Notes: generated from the sequence alone by a model not told the origin. A DNA stretch of 64,000 nt from Scylla paramamosain (GCF_035594125.1 NC_087190.1:5517501-5581500), one strand, 5' to 3'; shown: positions 50,469-61,600, counted from the first letter of the stretch. Program-made: numbers and translations.

Positions 50469-50659
50469 AGTAGTAGTAGTAGTAATAGTAGTAGTAAGCA
50501 GAAGAGGAGGAGGGGGAGGAGGTTGTGAGATTAAAAATTAACAGGAGAGATGAAAAAAAAAGTAATTTATGTATCCATATAGTAAGACGGCAAATAATGA
50601 TGATGAAATAATAATAATAATATTAATAATAATAATACTAATAGTAATAATAATAATAA

Positions 50660-50698
<39 letters not shown>

Positions 50699-50754
50699 TT
50701 TACTACTACTATTATTATTATTACTATTATTATTATCATCGTCATAATCATATG
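50469..50754. repeat. (AGT)n, (AAT)n and (ATT)n arrays
   Basis: AGT units at 50469-50500 and irregular TAA/TTA units at 50605-50745. Confidence 0.92.
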
Positions 50755-51775
50755 TCAATCCCAAATAGGAACAAGAAAAGACGATGCTGATGAAACAGAA
50801 GAGGCAGAAATAAAGGACGATAAACACAAAAAGAAGATAGCGTTTGAGAGTTCCAATAAGGGTATGGAAAGTATAAAACATCCTATTCTTCCTCATCCAC
50901 CTCTCCTCTCATCCACTCGCCTATCGCAGGAGACAGAAAATGCATTACAGGTTCTTAGAAGGTGGATAAGTGGATACAGGAGTCACTACCACCCTACTTC
51001 TCTCCTCCACGAGGCCCTCCTCTCCTCCACCTCCCTCCTGGGCGGGTGGAAGGAGTGGAAGAGAGTGGAGAGAAGCGAGATGGATTATGTGGAGTAGGAG
51101 AAACAGGTGGAGGTGTTGGTGGAAGAGATGGATAGACTGTGTGAGAGAGCGGAAGAGGTGAAAGGCAAGAGTGATGTGGAAGTGGGAGATAGGAAGGGGA
51201 ATAAAGGAAGAACTGATAAATAGGTGAATAGTGACAATGGAGTAGAAAAGAAGGGAAATGAAGGAAGTGAAAGGACAGAAAACGATGAAGATAAACCCAA
51301 AATAAAAGGAAATCTAAGTTACCCACCTCTTTCACGCACGCACACCACCCTCCCATTAACAAAAACCACGGAATTCATAGCAAAAATCCATAATATAACC
51401 ATCCAAGTCCTTCACCGACCCAAATCTGAGCTGGAAGTGGTCTCAGTATTGAGAAGAATGACCACTAACATCAACGCCAGCCTCAGGAACACACAGGATA
51501 GTCTCTCCTTCAAACACACGCAGTTTAGAGAAAAGAAAAAAAATGAGGTCTAGACGAAGGGAGACTTAAAAAAGACAGCTCAACGCGGTGCCTGTGGTGG
51601 TGTGGACTTGCTACCGCTTACTCCAGGCTGTTTATATGGTTCTTCTGTCTCTCCAAGATGTTCCAGAGATGGAGAGGGATAGTTTTTCCAGTCTCATGCG
51701 GGTCCTGAAGGGGGTACTCAAAGCTATGGAGAATTTAGCGTCACAAACAGATCCTTAGATGAATCGTTGGGACGA
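50755..51775 (+). pseudogene. Decayed coding region for a helical, charged protein
   Basis: One frame is open from about 50755 to 51553 except for TAG at 51095 and TAG near 51220. It reads through ETENALQVLRRWISGYRSHY, an E/K-rich helix (EKQVEVLVEEMDRLCERAEE) and LTKTTEFIAKIHNITIQVLH with a SELEVVSVLRRM helix. After a frame change at an A8 run (51536) a further helical stretch, LNAVPVVVWTCYRLLQAVYM...LMRVLKGVLKAMENL, ends at TAG 51757. I do not recognise the family. The amphipathic regularity suggests a real former gene or exons with unrecognised introns. Confidence 0.45.
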
Positions 51776-51784
51776 GGCTGTTTG

Positions 51785-51953
51785 TATATCAAGGGAGAAT
51801 GTTGCCTTTGTCTTGAAGCATTTTGGGTGAGGTGCTTCTGTCCCCGGCTCTGTTATATGATTCTTTAAGCTTGTTTTACTTTCTGACTCGCCTTAGTTGA
51901 GTTTATCTGTACGTGTCTGTAAAGAGCAGGGGTTTTTTTATTATTTTTATTTA

Positions 51954-51984
<31 letters not shown>

Positions 51985-52432
51985 TTTCTGTCTCTCAGTT
52001 GATAATGTTCAATTTATTTTGAAGTATTTAAGGTGTGGTGCTTATGTTCCTCACTGTCATTTTTTTTTTTCAAGCTTGTTTTCTTTCCTGAGTTAAGTTT
52101 GTTTAAATTTAGAGGTGCGTGTCTGCGTGAAGAGCGGTTTTTCTGCCTATCAATGGAGAATGTTGCCTTTACCATGAGGCATTTGGGGCGTGGTGCTTGT
52201 GTCCTCAGCTGTTTCATGATTTTAAGCTTGTTTTACTTCCTATCTCAGTTTTGTTAACTTTGCCTGTCCGTGGCTGTGTGAAATGCAGTTTCCTTTCGTG
52301 AATCGTGATGTGTCTGTCTTTACTTTGAGACATTTGGGGCGTGGTGCTTGTTTCCCCAGCTGTTTCGTGGTTTTAAGCTTGTGTTCCTTCCTGACTCGCT
52401 GTAGTTAAGCTGTGCGTGTCTGGCCCGCATTC
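51785..52432. repeat. ~150-bp tandem repeat, four diverged units
   Basis: Each unit has GAGAATGTTGCCTTT, GGGGCGTGGTGCTTGTG, CAGCTGTTTCATGATTTTAAG, CTTGTTTTACTTCCT and GTGTCTG...GAAGAGCAG in order. A further unit fragment continues at 52793-52840 after an inserted element. Confidence 0.8.
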
Positions 52433-52793
52433 AGCTCTCTCAGCACAACTATTTTTAAAAGCCACATAAATAATTAGCCGGGTTCTCTTAATGATAATGT
52501 AGAAATCTTGTTAATCTATCACTAGAACCATAACTACATCTTTAAAAACCCGTGTAACTTACCAAATACGCCCATATTCAGAAACACTCTACTCTCTCAT
52601 CATGACTATTTTTAAAGGCCACAGAGATGATTAGCCGGTTTCTCAAGACTGTTTCTCTTAATAATAATGTAGAAATCTTGTTAATCTGTCACTAGCACTG
52701 TATAAACACTCAAAAACCAGTGTGCCTTCATCTGCCTCGAGTCTTTTGAAAGTAGTGGAGGTGCGGAGCGGAAGTGTTTCAGAATACAGTCCT
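52424..52793. mobile_element. MITE-like insertion inside the 150-bp repeat array, itself duplicated
   Basis: Begins GGCCCGCATTCAG and ends CTGAATAC-type (TTTCAGAATACAGTCC), an imperfect inverted repeat. Inside, a ~145-bp segment (ACTATTTTTAAA, ATTAGCCGG, AATGTAGAAATCTTGTTAATC) occurs twice. The host repeat resumes in register after it. Confidence 0.55.
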
Positions 52794-53420
52794 TTGTGAA
52801 GAGCAGTTTTTCGTGAATGAGACTTTTATAGTTTGAAATGTGAAAGAAAATAAAAGAAAAAAACTTATGATCCTGGTTATCATATCTTAATGAAGTTTAC
52901 CTTGCGTCTTGTTTTATCCCAGCGGTCTTCAACCTTTCCCCGCGCTCCACACAGAGCCAGGTGCTGATACGGGCGAGGTACACCACCACTATGTCAAGGT
53001 GGAACTAATGACTGCTGAATGCGCCGCAGGAGCGAGTCTTGCCAGCTCGTACAGTCACCTAAAAAAAAGTTGGTGACAGTCTCTTGGCAGCTGAATGCCC
53101 TTCCACCACTCACTTGTTCTACACATGAGATTTAATTATCGGCAGGGTGAAAGCTTCTGACCGGGAGGAAGATGTGGCGGGGAAAGAGTTAAAGAGAAGG
53201 GAGTAAGGGGGCCAGGGGCGGCCGAGGGCGTGTGTGTGTTTGATGAATTATTGTAGGCAAGATCCAACCAGACTCGCTGGATCTTGATTGTACTGCAGGT
53301 ATAAAAAAGAACAATGCACTTTATGATAATGATTATTATTCTTCTTACATTTATTGTATTAGTAGTTATGATATTAATAAGAATAACAATAATACTTAGA
53401 ATGGACACAAACTGAACGAA

Positions 53421-53423
<3 letters not shown>
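52794..53423. other. Non-coding interval with a hAT-type terminus
   Basis: CAGCGGTCTTCAACCTTT at 52920 matches the usual hAT end (CAGSGGTTCTCAACC). No matching 8-bp duplication with the hAT end at 59026 was found. 53140-53240 is GC-rich. Confidence 0.4.

Positions 53424-53468
<45 letters not shown>
53424..53468. repeat. (CT)n microsatellite
   Basis: 22 units. Confidence 0.97.
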
Positions 53469-53470
<2 letters not shown>

Positions 53471-53606
53471 AGATATGTACAAGAGGGAGAGATAGAATGA
53501 AAAGCGACAAAAGGAAGGAGAAAGAGGAGAACGGCAGGGATGAGTGAGGTTGTCACAGACTGCTGCTGTATTTATAATGATTTATATTATCAATGCCCGC
53601 TGTCCT

Positions 53607-53633
53607 ACACACACACACACACACACACACACA
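53607..53633. repeat. (AC)n microsatellite
   Basis: 13 units. Confidence 0.97.
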
Positions 53634-54182
53634 GACTGTCGCTAGGATGGTGGAATTTGTAAGGGGTGGTTTGCTGGGCGGTGACTTACAACGATATTTG
53701 TTTGACGTGTGAAAAAAAAAAAAATGAAAGCACACACACGTCCTCGGCCTCCCCTGGTCCCCCTACCCCCTCCTCTTTAACTCCTCCCCCGCCGCCCTCC
53801 CTTCCCGCCGGAAGCTTTCTTTCTGCTGGTAGGTAAATCCTGCGTGAATAACAAGCGAGTGCTTTAAGGGTGTAGTGGTGTGTTGTGGTGGTGGTGGTGG
53901 TAGTGGTGAAGCACGTGTGCCAGTCACCACGCAACACAGGGGAGGGTTCCCACAGGCGGCTCCACACACAAGCTCTTTAATCTCATCTACTGCTGTTTGC
54001 ACGCCATGATTGCTACTCCCACAACAGTCCACAATACTTAATTTTATCTTATTATCGTTGTGAATGTAAATGTTTACATTAAAATCGACAGTAGTTATTC
54101 TTATTGAACTTTTGGTACGGCATGAACACAGGGAGGGAAATACTGTGTTCAAATATATCTTCTTTACCCTGAGGTGTGTTGA
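53634..54182. other. Non-coding interval
   Basis: C-rich at 53740-53815, GGTGGT repeats at 53885-53910. No gene recognised. Confidence 0.5.
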
Positions 54183-54298
54183 GGTTCCCATGGCCCAGTG
54201 GACAGAGTGACGGTCTGGAGGACCTTGAGTGTTGGACGCAAGCGTTCAAATCCCTCTTAAGAACTTAAAAAAAATAAAAATAAGTAAATAAAATTATC
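54183..54298 (+). mobile_element. tRNA-derived SINE or tRNA pseudogene
   Basis: GGTTCCCATGGCCCAGTGG then GACAGAGT gives an A box, and GCGTTCAAATCCC a B box (54242-54254). The 54-bp A-to-B distance leaves room for a long variable arm, as in Ser/Leu tRNAs. After the B box comes TTAAGAACTTAAAAAAAATAA, an A-rich tail, and the acceptor stem is not closed, so a SINE is more likely than a working tRNA gene. Confidence 0.55.
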
Positions 54299-54635
54299 TG
54301 CTAAGAATATACTTAATATAATATTAATAAATATTATTGGACGCCATAAAAAATAATATATATTATATTATGATAAATGTTTAATATGAATTAATGTAAC
54401 CAGAAGATGCGGAAGTAGACCAAGTTTACCAACAAATGTGTTGGGTGCTCGTGATGAACTTTAAGATTGCGTGAGGGAAGCGTGGGTACAAAACACACAG
54501 TATGGTGAAGGAGCTGCCCAGGGGGGAACTGCCATCCCCACCCGTTGTCCCACCCTGTAAACTACAAAGATTACCAAACGGACTCACTCAAATAGGTTAG
54601 GAGTAGGAAAGGTTACCATAGAATAGGATAGCAGT
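54299..54635. other. Non-coding spacer
   Basis: AT-rich at first, then ordinary composition; ends where the minisatellite starts. Confidence 0.5.
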
Positions 54636-57600
54636 GGCTGGGATTCGATGGGAGAGGAGAGGCTGGGATTGAAATGCAGAGGACTGTCTGGGATTGGCTA
54701 GGAGAGGAGAGGCTGGGAACGTCTGGGAGAGGAGTAATTGGGAATGGCTGGGAGAAGATGGGCTAGGAATGGCTGGGGGAGAGGTGGCTGGGAGAGGCTG
54801 GGAGAGGAGTGGTTATGAATGGCTGAAAATGGTTGAGAGAAGAGTGGCTGGGAATGGCTGGGAGAGGAGTGACTGGGAACTGCTGGGAGAGAAGTGGCTG
54901 GGATTGGCTGGGAATGGGTGGGAGAGGAGTAGCTAGGAGAGAAGTGGCTGTGAGAAGAGTGGCTGGGAATAGCTGGGAGAGAAGTGTCTAGGAGAGGAGT
55001 AGCTGGGAATGGCTGGGATAGGAGCGGCTGAAAATGGCCGCGAGAGGAGTGGCTGGGAGGGGTGTAGCTTGGAATGGCTGGAAGAGATTGAGAGAGGAAT
55101 GGTTGGGTTCGGCTGGGAGAAGCTGGAGTGCCTGGGAGAAACTGGGAGAGGAGTGGCAGGGATTGGCTGGGAGAGGCTGGAATGGCTGGGGGAGGAGTGG
55201 CTGGGAGAGACTGGGCGAGGAGTGTTTATCAATGGCTATGAGAGGAGAGGCTGAGAATGGCTGGGAGAGGAGTAACTGGGAATGGTTGAAAGAAGAGTGG
55301 CCGGGAATGGCTGGGAGAGGAGTGGCTAAGAGAAGGGTGGCTGGGAATGGCAGGGAGAGGAGTAGCTGCGAGTGGCTAAGAATGGCTGGGATAGAAGTGT
55401 CTGTGAATGGCTGGGAGAGGAGTGGCTGGGAATAGCTGAGAGAGGAGTGGCTGGGAATGACTGGAAGAGGAGTGGCTAGGAGAGGGTTAGCTAGTAATGG
55501 CTGGGAGAGGAGTGGCTAGGAGAGGGGTAGCTGGGAGAGGAGTGGCTGGGAATAGCTGAGAGAGGAGTGGCTGGGAGAGAAGCGGCTGGGAATGGCTGGG
55601 AGAGGAGTGGCTGGGAATGGCTGGGAGGGGAGTAACTGGGAATTGCTGGGAATGGCTAGGAGAGGATTAGCTGGAAGGGGAGTGGCTGAGAATGGCTGGG
55701 AATGGCTGGGAGAGAAATGGCTGGAAATGGCTGGGAGAGTGGGTGGAAATGACTGGGAGAGGAATGGCTGTGAATGGCTCTGAGAGAAGTGGCTGGAAAT
55801 GGATTTGAGACGAGTGGCTGTGAATGGCTGGGAACGACTGGGAGAGGAGTGGCTGGGAATGGCTGAGGGAGCAGAGTCTGGGAATGGCTGGAGGAGGAGC
55901 AGCTAGGAATGCTGGGAATAGCCGAGACAGGTGTAACAGCGAATAGCTGAAAGAGGAATGGCTAGTAGAGGGATGGCTGGCAATAGCTGGGAGAGGAATG
56001 GCTGGGAGAGGAGTGGCTGGGAATGGCTGGGATTGGCTCGAAGAGGCTGGGAGATGTGTTGCTGGGAATGACTGCATGGGAGAGGACTGGCAGGGAGATA
56101 AGTAACTGGGAATGGCTGGGAAAGTAGTGGCTGTGATTGGCTATGAATGGCTGGGAAAGGAGTGGCTGGGAATGGTTGGGAGAGGAGTGGCTAAGAGAGG
56201 CTGGGAATGGTTGGGGGAAGAATGGCTGGGAGGGGCAGGGAGGGGAGTGGCTGGGAATGGCTGGAGTAGAAGTGTCTGGGAAAGGAGTGGTTAGCAATGG
56301 CTGGGAGAGGAGTGGCTGGGAATGGCTGTGAGAGGAATGGCTGGCATTGGCTGGAAGAGGAGTAACAAGGAATGGCTGGGAGAGGAGCGACTGGGAGAGG
56401 CTGGGAATGGCTGTGGGAGGAGTGGCTGGGAATGGAGCGGCTGGGGATGGCTGGGGGAGGAGAGGGTGGGAGGGGACTGGCTGAGAATGGCTGGGGGAGA
56501 AGTAGCTGGGATAGACCGGGAGAGGAGTGGCTGTGAATGGCTGGAAATAGCTGGGAGAAGAGTGGCTTGGAATGACTGGGAAAGGAGTGGCGGCGAATGG
56601 CTGGGAAAGGAGTGGCTGAAAATGGCTGGGAGATTAGTACCTGGGAATAGCTGAAAGAGGTGTGGCTGGGAATGTCTGGGAGAGGAGTGACTGGGAATAG
56701 CTGAATCTGGAGTGGCAGGGAATGGCTGAGAGGGGAATGGCTGGGAATAGCTGTGAGAGAAGCTGGGAGTGGCTAGGAGAGGCTGGGAATGGCTGGGAGA
56801 GCCTGGGAATGGGTGGGGGAGAAGAGGCTGGGAGAGAAGTGGCTGTGAATGGCTTTGTATGGCTGGGAGGCTGGGAGGGGTGTGGTTGAAAATTGATGGG
56901 CAGGATCACCTTTGTGTGTCCGGGGTAGGAGTGGCTTTGAGAGGCAGGGAGGGCAGTGGGTGGAAATGGCTGGGGGAGATGGGGATGGGAGAGACTGTGA
57001 GGGCATTGGTTAGGAATGGCTGGGAGAGGAGTGGCTGGGAATGGTTGTTAGGGGAGTGTCTGGAATTGGCTGCGAGAGGAGTATCTGGTAATGGTTGGGA
57101 GAGGAATGGCTGGTAACGGCTGGGAGGACAGTGTCTGGGAATGGCTGGCGGAGGAGTGGCTGGGAGAGAAGTGGCTGGGAAAGGAATGGCTGGGAATGAC
57201 TGGGGGATGAGTAGCTGGGAATGACTGACAGATTAGTGGCTGGGAGAGAAGTGGCTGGGAAAGGAGTGGCTGGGAATGACTAGGGAAGGAGTTGCTGGGA
57301 ATGGCTGAGGGAGAAGTAGCTGGGAGAGACTGGGAGAGGAGTGGCTGGGAATGGCTGTTAGGGGAGTGTCTGGAATTGGCTGCGAGAGGAGTATCTGGTA
57401 ATGGTTGGGAGAGGAATGGCTGGTAACGGCTGGGAGGGCTGTGTCTGGGAATGGCTGGGGGAGGAGTGGTTGGGAATGGAATGGCTGGGAATGACTGGGA
57501 GAGGAGTGGCTAGGAATGGGTGGGAGAGGAGTGGTTATAGGAATGGCTTGGAGAGGAATGGCTCCTCTCCCAGCCACTTCCAGTCACTCTTCTCACAGCC

Positions 57601-57866
57601 ATTTTTAGCCTCTCCTCTTCCAGCCATTCCCAGCCACTCCTTTCCCTGCCATTCACAGTCACTTTTCCCCCAACCATTCCTAGCCACTCCCATCCCAGCC
57701 TCTCCCTGCCATTGTCAGCCACTCCTCGCCCAGCCATTCCTAGCCACCCCTTTCCAAGCCACTCCTCTCCCAGCTATTCCCAGCTACTCCTTTCCCAGCC
57801 ATTCACAGCCACTCCTTTTCCAGCCATTCACAGCCACTCCTCTCCCATCTATTCCCAGCCATTCAC
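54636..57866. repeat. 25-bp minisatellite, ~130 units, inverted at 57562
   Basis: Unit close to GGCTGGGAATGGCTGGGA then GAGGAGT, with 10-25 bp sub-units, on the plus strand from 54636 to 57560. From 57562 to 57866 the same unit is inverted (CAGCCATTCCCAGCCACTCC). Many W/E/G-rich open frames arise from the 25-bp and 15-bp periods; none is a gene. The inverted part joins directly to hAT transposase sequence. Confidence 0.93.
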
Positions 57867-58352
57867 AGTCACTCACTTCATCAATTCTTCTTTGCACTGT
57901 ACTGTTACTTAATGGCAAATCTTTAAGAACAGAGTGATAATTTTTCTTCATAACACTTTCTATAACTTCTTTAATAGCAGGAATTATGATACCCTCACCA
58001 ATAGTGTGTGCCTTTCCTTTCTTTGCTTTCATGAGGGAGATGTTATATGAAGCTCTTAAACCTCCTTCAGTATCACCACTGACGGGTGCTTTGAAAAAAG
58101 TCTTGATATTTGATCGACATTTGTGTTTTCTTTCAGTGTCTTGAAATAGTCAAGGTCTTTGTTTTTCTTATCACAGTGAACCGTTTCAAGGTGGTGCTTC
58201 ATCTTTGCAGGCTTCATGGCATCATTACTGAAAGTCTTTTCACACAAGTGACACAATGGCATGGTGTCATTGGTTAATGAAGTAATGAATCCATATTTCA
58301 AATATTTCTGAGAACACTGACGGCATTTCTTCTTAGCAGCAACGACAGCCAT
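57867..58352 (-). pseudogene. hAT transposase N-terminus (ZBED5/SCAND3-like), truncated by minisatellite
   Basis: Minus strand from ATG 58352: KYGFITSL, then a BED-type zinc finger (CHLCEKTFSNDAMKPAKMKH, then HLETVH with the Cys2His2 spacing), then after a frameshift near 58050 ...KAKKGKAHTIGEGIIIPAIK and LPLSNSTVQRRIDEV, blocks typical of ZBED-like hAT transposases just before the RNase H-like core. At 57867 the protein runs straight into the inverted minisatellite and the catalytic core is absent. Confidence 0.75.
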
Positions 58353-58779
58353 TGTGCTTGTTACGCACAGTTTTCAATGCGTCACAATAATCAGTTCGCG
58401 GACCACACTTACGGGAGCTGAGCGTGCGCTGAACTAATGTGTGCGAGACAGAGAGAGAGACATAGGCGGGGTGGGGTGGGGTGGGGGGATACGTTCACTG
58501 GCTCAGTACGGGACAGAGACGAGAATGCATTGTGTACAGACCCTAGTACAGACAGTAGAGCTGCGAGACACAATGAGGGGGAGGGATTGGTTGAAGGTAG
58601 TGTTGCCAGCACTGCTGAAATTTCTGAAGATTCACTGACAATTTGACCTATTGTTTGAATTCAAGAAATTATTATGATTAAAAATAATAGTAATAATTAT
58701 GTCTGGTATTCTTCAGATTTTTGCAAATTATTTTTGAGAATTTCTAATCAGAGGTTTCAACGGTCCCTTAGACCCCAGC
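58353..58779 (-). other. hAT 5' untranslated region
   Basis: Includes a GAGA and GGGGTGGGGTGGGG stretch (58450-58485). Position between transposase start and terminus suggests it belongs to the hAT element. Confidence 0.4.
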
Positions 58780-58985
58780 AGTAAATATTCATCGATCCCT
58801 TGGTTATTCATTGACCTCCTTTTGACCCCCTAATTATTCATTGACCCCATTTTGACCCACTGATTATTCATTGACCCCCTTCAACCCCCTGGTTATTCAT
58901 TGACCCCCTTTTGACCCCCTCTGTTATTCATTGACCCCCTTTCAACCCCCTAATTATTCATTGACCCCTTGGATGGTCCCATCAA
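58780..58985. repeat. ~31-bp tandem repeat in hAT subterminal region
   Basis: TTATTCATTGACCCCCTTTT then GACCCCCTGA recurs about six times with small changes. Confidence 0.85.
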
Positions 58986-59026
58986 CCCCTGAGGATCGAT
59001 ATTGACCACTTTGAGAACCCCTGCTG
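58986..59026 (-). mobile_element. hAT terminal inverted repeat (5' end of the minus-strand element)
   Basis: CACTTTGAGAACCCCTGCTG ends at 59026; reversed it is CAGCAGGGGTTCTCAAAGTG, a classic hAT end. Flank TATGTGCT follows. Confidence 0.6.
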
Positions 59027-59168
59027 TATGTGCTGGTGCTGCTGGTGGTGGTGGTGGTGGTGGTGGTTCCCTGCAAATCATTAAAAGGGGATGTTTTTTT
59101 TAATTATTTTTGTTGTATTATTGTTTCTTTGTTGTTGTTATCCTATGTGTGATTATGGATTTTCTTTT

Positions 59169-59229
<61 letters not shown>
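59027..59229. repeat. (GGT)n stretch, spacer and (TG)n microsatellite
   Basis: GGTGGT at 59044-59066, T-rich spacer, TG units 59173-59229. Confidence 0.9.
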
Positions 59230-59231
<2 letters not shown>

Positions 59232-59475
59232 ACCTAGTTGTAATTTACAAGGCCTGAGCTACGTTCGTGTGGTCTGCCTCCATATCTACACTTGTCCAGC
59301 TTTTCCTCAAAGTTGTGCACACTCGTTGCCAATACTGCCTCCTCACTGAGCTTGTTCCAAACTTATATATTTCTCTGTGGGAAACTTTATTTCTTTGTCA
59401 CTCAAGCATCTTCCTTTTATTAGTCTTTGCTGTGGCCTTGTCTGTATCTGGTATTTCCCTCTTCTCTTAGCAGCA
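59230..59475 (-). mobile_element. Family C-related 3' end fragment, minus strand
   Basis: TTACCTAGTTGTAATTTAC directly after the TG tract is the reversed 3' tail. Weak C-terminal coding homology follows (Cys/Leu-rich, AKTNKRKML-type on minus). Confidence 0.55.
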
Positions 59476-59493
59476 GTTTGTTATGTGTGTATT

Positions 59494-60991
59494 TATTTAC
59501 CTAGTTGTGTTTACCTAGCTGTGGTTTACGGGAGGGAAGTAATCTCATAGTATCCTGTCTCTATACTTATCCAGTTTGGTCTTAAATGCATGGACAGTTT
59601 CAGCATTCACAACGTCTTCACTGAGTTCATTCCATTTGTTCACACTTCTTGATGTCCCTTCTACAGTTAACTTTCTTCAACTTCTTACTGTGTCCCCTTG
59701 TACTCTGTGTCTAAATTTATAAAACATTCTTTGTCCACATTTTCCATACCATTTTGTCATTCTTTAGATGCTTATTAAATCTCCTCGCTCCTGTTTTCAA
59801 GGGTAGGAATTTCCATCATCGTTAATCTTTCTTCATAAGTTGACTTACTCAACTCCTGAACCATCTTACTGATTGCTCTTTGTACTCTCTAATTTTATAA
59901 TATTCCTCTTTGTATGAGGAGACCACACCACTGCCGCATATTCTAATCTTATCATGAAAATCAACAACTTTTATTTATCATTCCTTCATCCAAATATGAG
60001 AATGACATTCTTACTCATTTTAACAAATTCATCATATCTCCAGTAATTTTATCAATGTGTCTGTCCGAAGTCAAGTTTTTAGTAACTGTTACTCCTGAAT
60101 CCACTTCCTCTTTTGATTTCATTAACTTCACTCCATCCATCTCATAATGATATTTTATTCGTTTTTCACTCTTCCCAAATTACATTACTTTACATTTACT
60201 TAAACTGAATTCAATTTGCCAAGATTTACTCCATCTTTTTATCTTATTTAAATAATCTTGCAGTATCAAAGTCATTTACATTTTCTATTCTTCTCATCAG
60301 CTTAGCATCATCTGCAAATAAGTTCATATAACTATCTATTTTTTCATTCATGTCATTCACATATATCACAAACATTATCAGTCCCAACACTGACCCCTGT
60401 GGGACACCACTAGTTACTTTCAGCCAAGATGAATTTTGGTCTTGTATTACAGTTCTCATCTCTCTATCATCCAGATAATCATCCATCCACTCCAGTAGTC
60501 TTTCTCCAATTCTTCCATAATTTCTTATCTTTCATAGCAATCTTTGGTGTGATGCTTTGTCGAAAGCCTTCTTCAAGTCTAAGTAGACACCATGCACCCA
60601 TCCATATCTGTCTCTCTTGCACAATATCGACTAACCTTGAATAAAAGGACAATAAGTTCATGGAGCGTGATCTTCCCCTTTTAAATCCAAATTGACAATT
60701 AACCAAAACTTCGTCTCTTTTCAAGTGTTCTATCTGTCTTTCCTTAATTGTTCTTTCACATAGTTTCCCTACAACACTAGTCAATGACACTGGTCTATAA
60801 TTTAGTGGGTTTTCCTTATTTCCTCCTTTGAATATTGGTATAATATTTGCTCTCTTCCAATCTTTTGGTACTCTTCCCTGCAACAATGATGTCATCACCA
60901 TACTGTGATTTTTATCAGCCATTTGTTCTCTGCATTCTTTCAGTATCCAGTTTGATACTTCGTCTGGACCAGATGCTTTATTTACATCAAT
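59494..60991 (-). mobile_element. Family C non-LTR retrotransposon, minus strand, RT and C-terminus
   Basis: The reversed tail TTACCTAGTTGTGTTTACCTAG at 59497 begins the 3' end. RT on the minus strand: VSLTSVVGKLCE and FGFKRGRSR (60922-60660), a shifted LRLEEGF (FDLKKAF-type) palm block, then in the next frame [15 protein letters not shown] and NLFADDAKLM (60486-60244). The 5' side is cut at a (TG)n tract at 60992, inside the fingers. Confidence 0.75.
60244..60922 (-). pseudogene. Family C reverse transcriptase (minus copy)
   Basis: Two frames, 60922-60479 and 60486-60244. The first begins in the fingers with VPKDWKRANIIPIFKGGNKE and NYRPVSLTSVV. The second has [21 protein letters not shown] and the FADDAKL active site. 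The frame change is at about 60485. Blocks match the plus copy at 10494-10886. Confidence 0.75.
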
Positions 60992-61019
60992 TGTGTGTGT
61001 GTGTGTGTGTGTGTGTGTG
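60992..61019. repeat. (TG)n microsatellite
   Basis: 14 units between two family C pieces. Confidence 0.97.
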
Positions 61020-61545
61020 ATTACCTAGTTGTTACCTAGCTGTGTCACGCAGGAGAGGAGCTATGCTTATACTGTCCAGCCTCTGTATCTATTATTATCT
61101 ATCTTGGCCTTGAAATTAAGAATAGTTTTTGCTTCCACCACACACTCATTTAGACAGTTCCATGTATCAACTACTCAGTGGAAAACTATTATCTTTTATA
61201 TCTCTTCTACAATTTTTCTTTTTTTTTTTTCTTTCAGCTTCTTTCCGTGTTCTCTAATGTCTCTCGTATCCCACGTCACAATGTCGTTGCTGTCAAGCTT
61301 TTCCAGTCCTTCCATTAGTCTATATATCGTGATTACGTCTCTTCTCTCCCTTCTTTGTCCCAGAATTGGAAGGTTTAGTTTTTCTAGTCTCATTTTGTAT
61401 GTCTTTTCTCTTAAGTTTGGGATCATCTTTGTTGCTGCTCTTTGTATCCTCTCCAGTTTCCTGATGTATTCCTTGAGACTTGGTGACCATACTACAGCTG
61501 CATATTCCACTTTCGGACGAATCATCGTTACAGTTAGTTTCCTCA
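61020..61545 (-). mobile_element. Family C 3' fragment, minus strand
   Basis: The reversed tail TTACCTAGTTGTTACCTAGC begins at 61021. The minus frame 61546-61196 encodes the thumb: VTMIRPKVEYAAVVWSPSLK, then LERIQRAATKMIPNLR and LNLPILGQRRERRDVITIYR. It ends abruptly at a TG tract. Confidence 0.75.
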
Positions 61546-61549
61546 GTGT

Positions 61550-61597
<48 letters not shown>
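61545..61597. repeat. (TG)n microsatellite
   Basis: Tract with one GTTTGT interruption. Confidence 0.97.

Positions 61598-61600
<3 letters not shown>

Noticed and set aside
54694..57937. Many W/G/E-rich or P/S/H-rich frames
   Set aside because: Translations of the 25-bp minisatellite in all frames.
52920..59026. A single 6.1-kb hAT element bounded by CAGCGGTCTTCAACC and CTTTGAGAACCCCTGCTG
   Set aside because: The outer 8-bp flanks (TTTTATCC and TATGTGCT) do not match and the ends differ, so one pair cannot be claimed.
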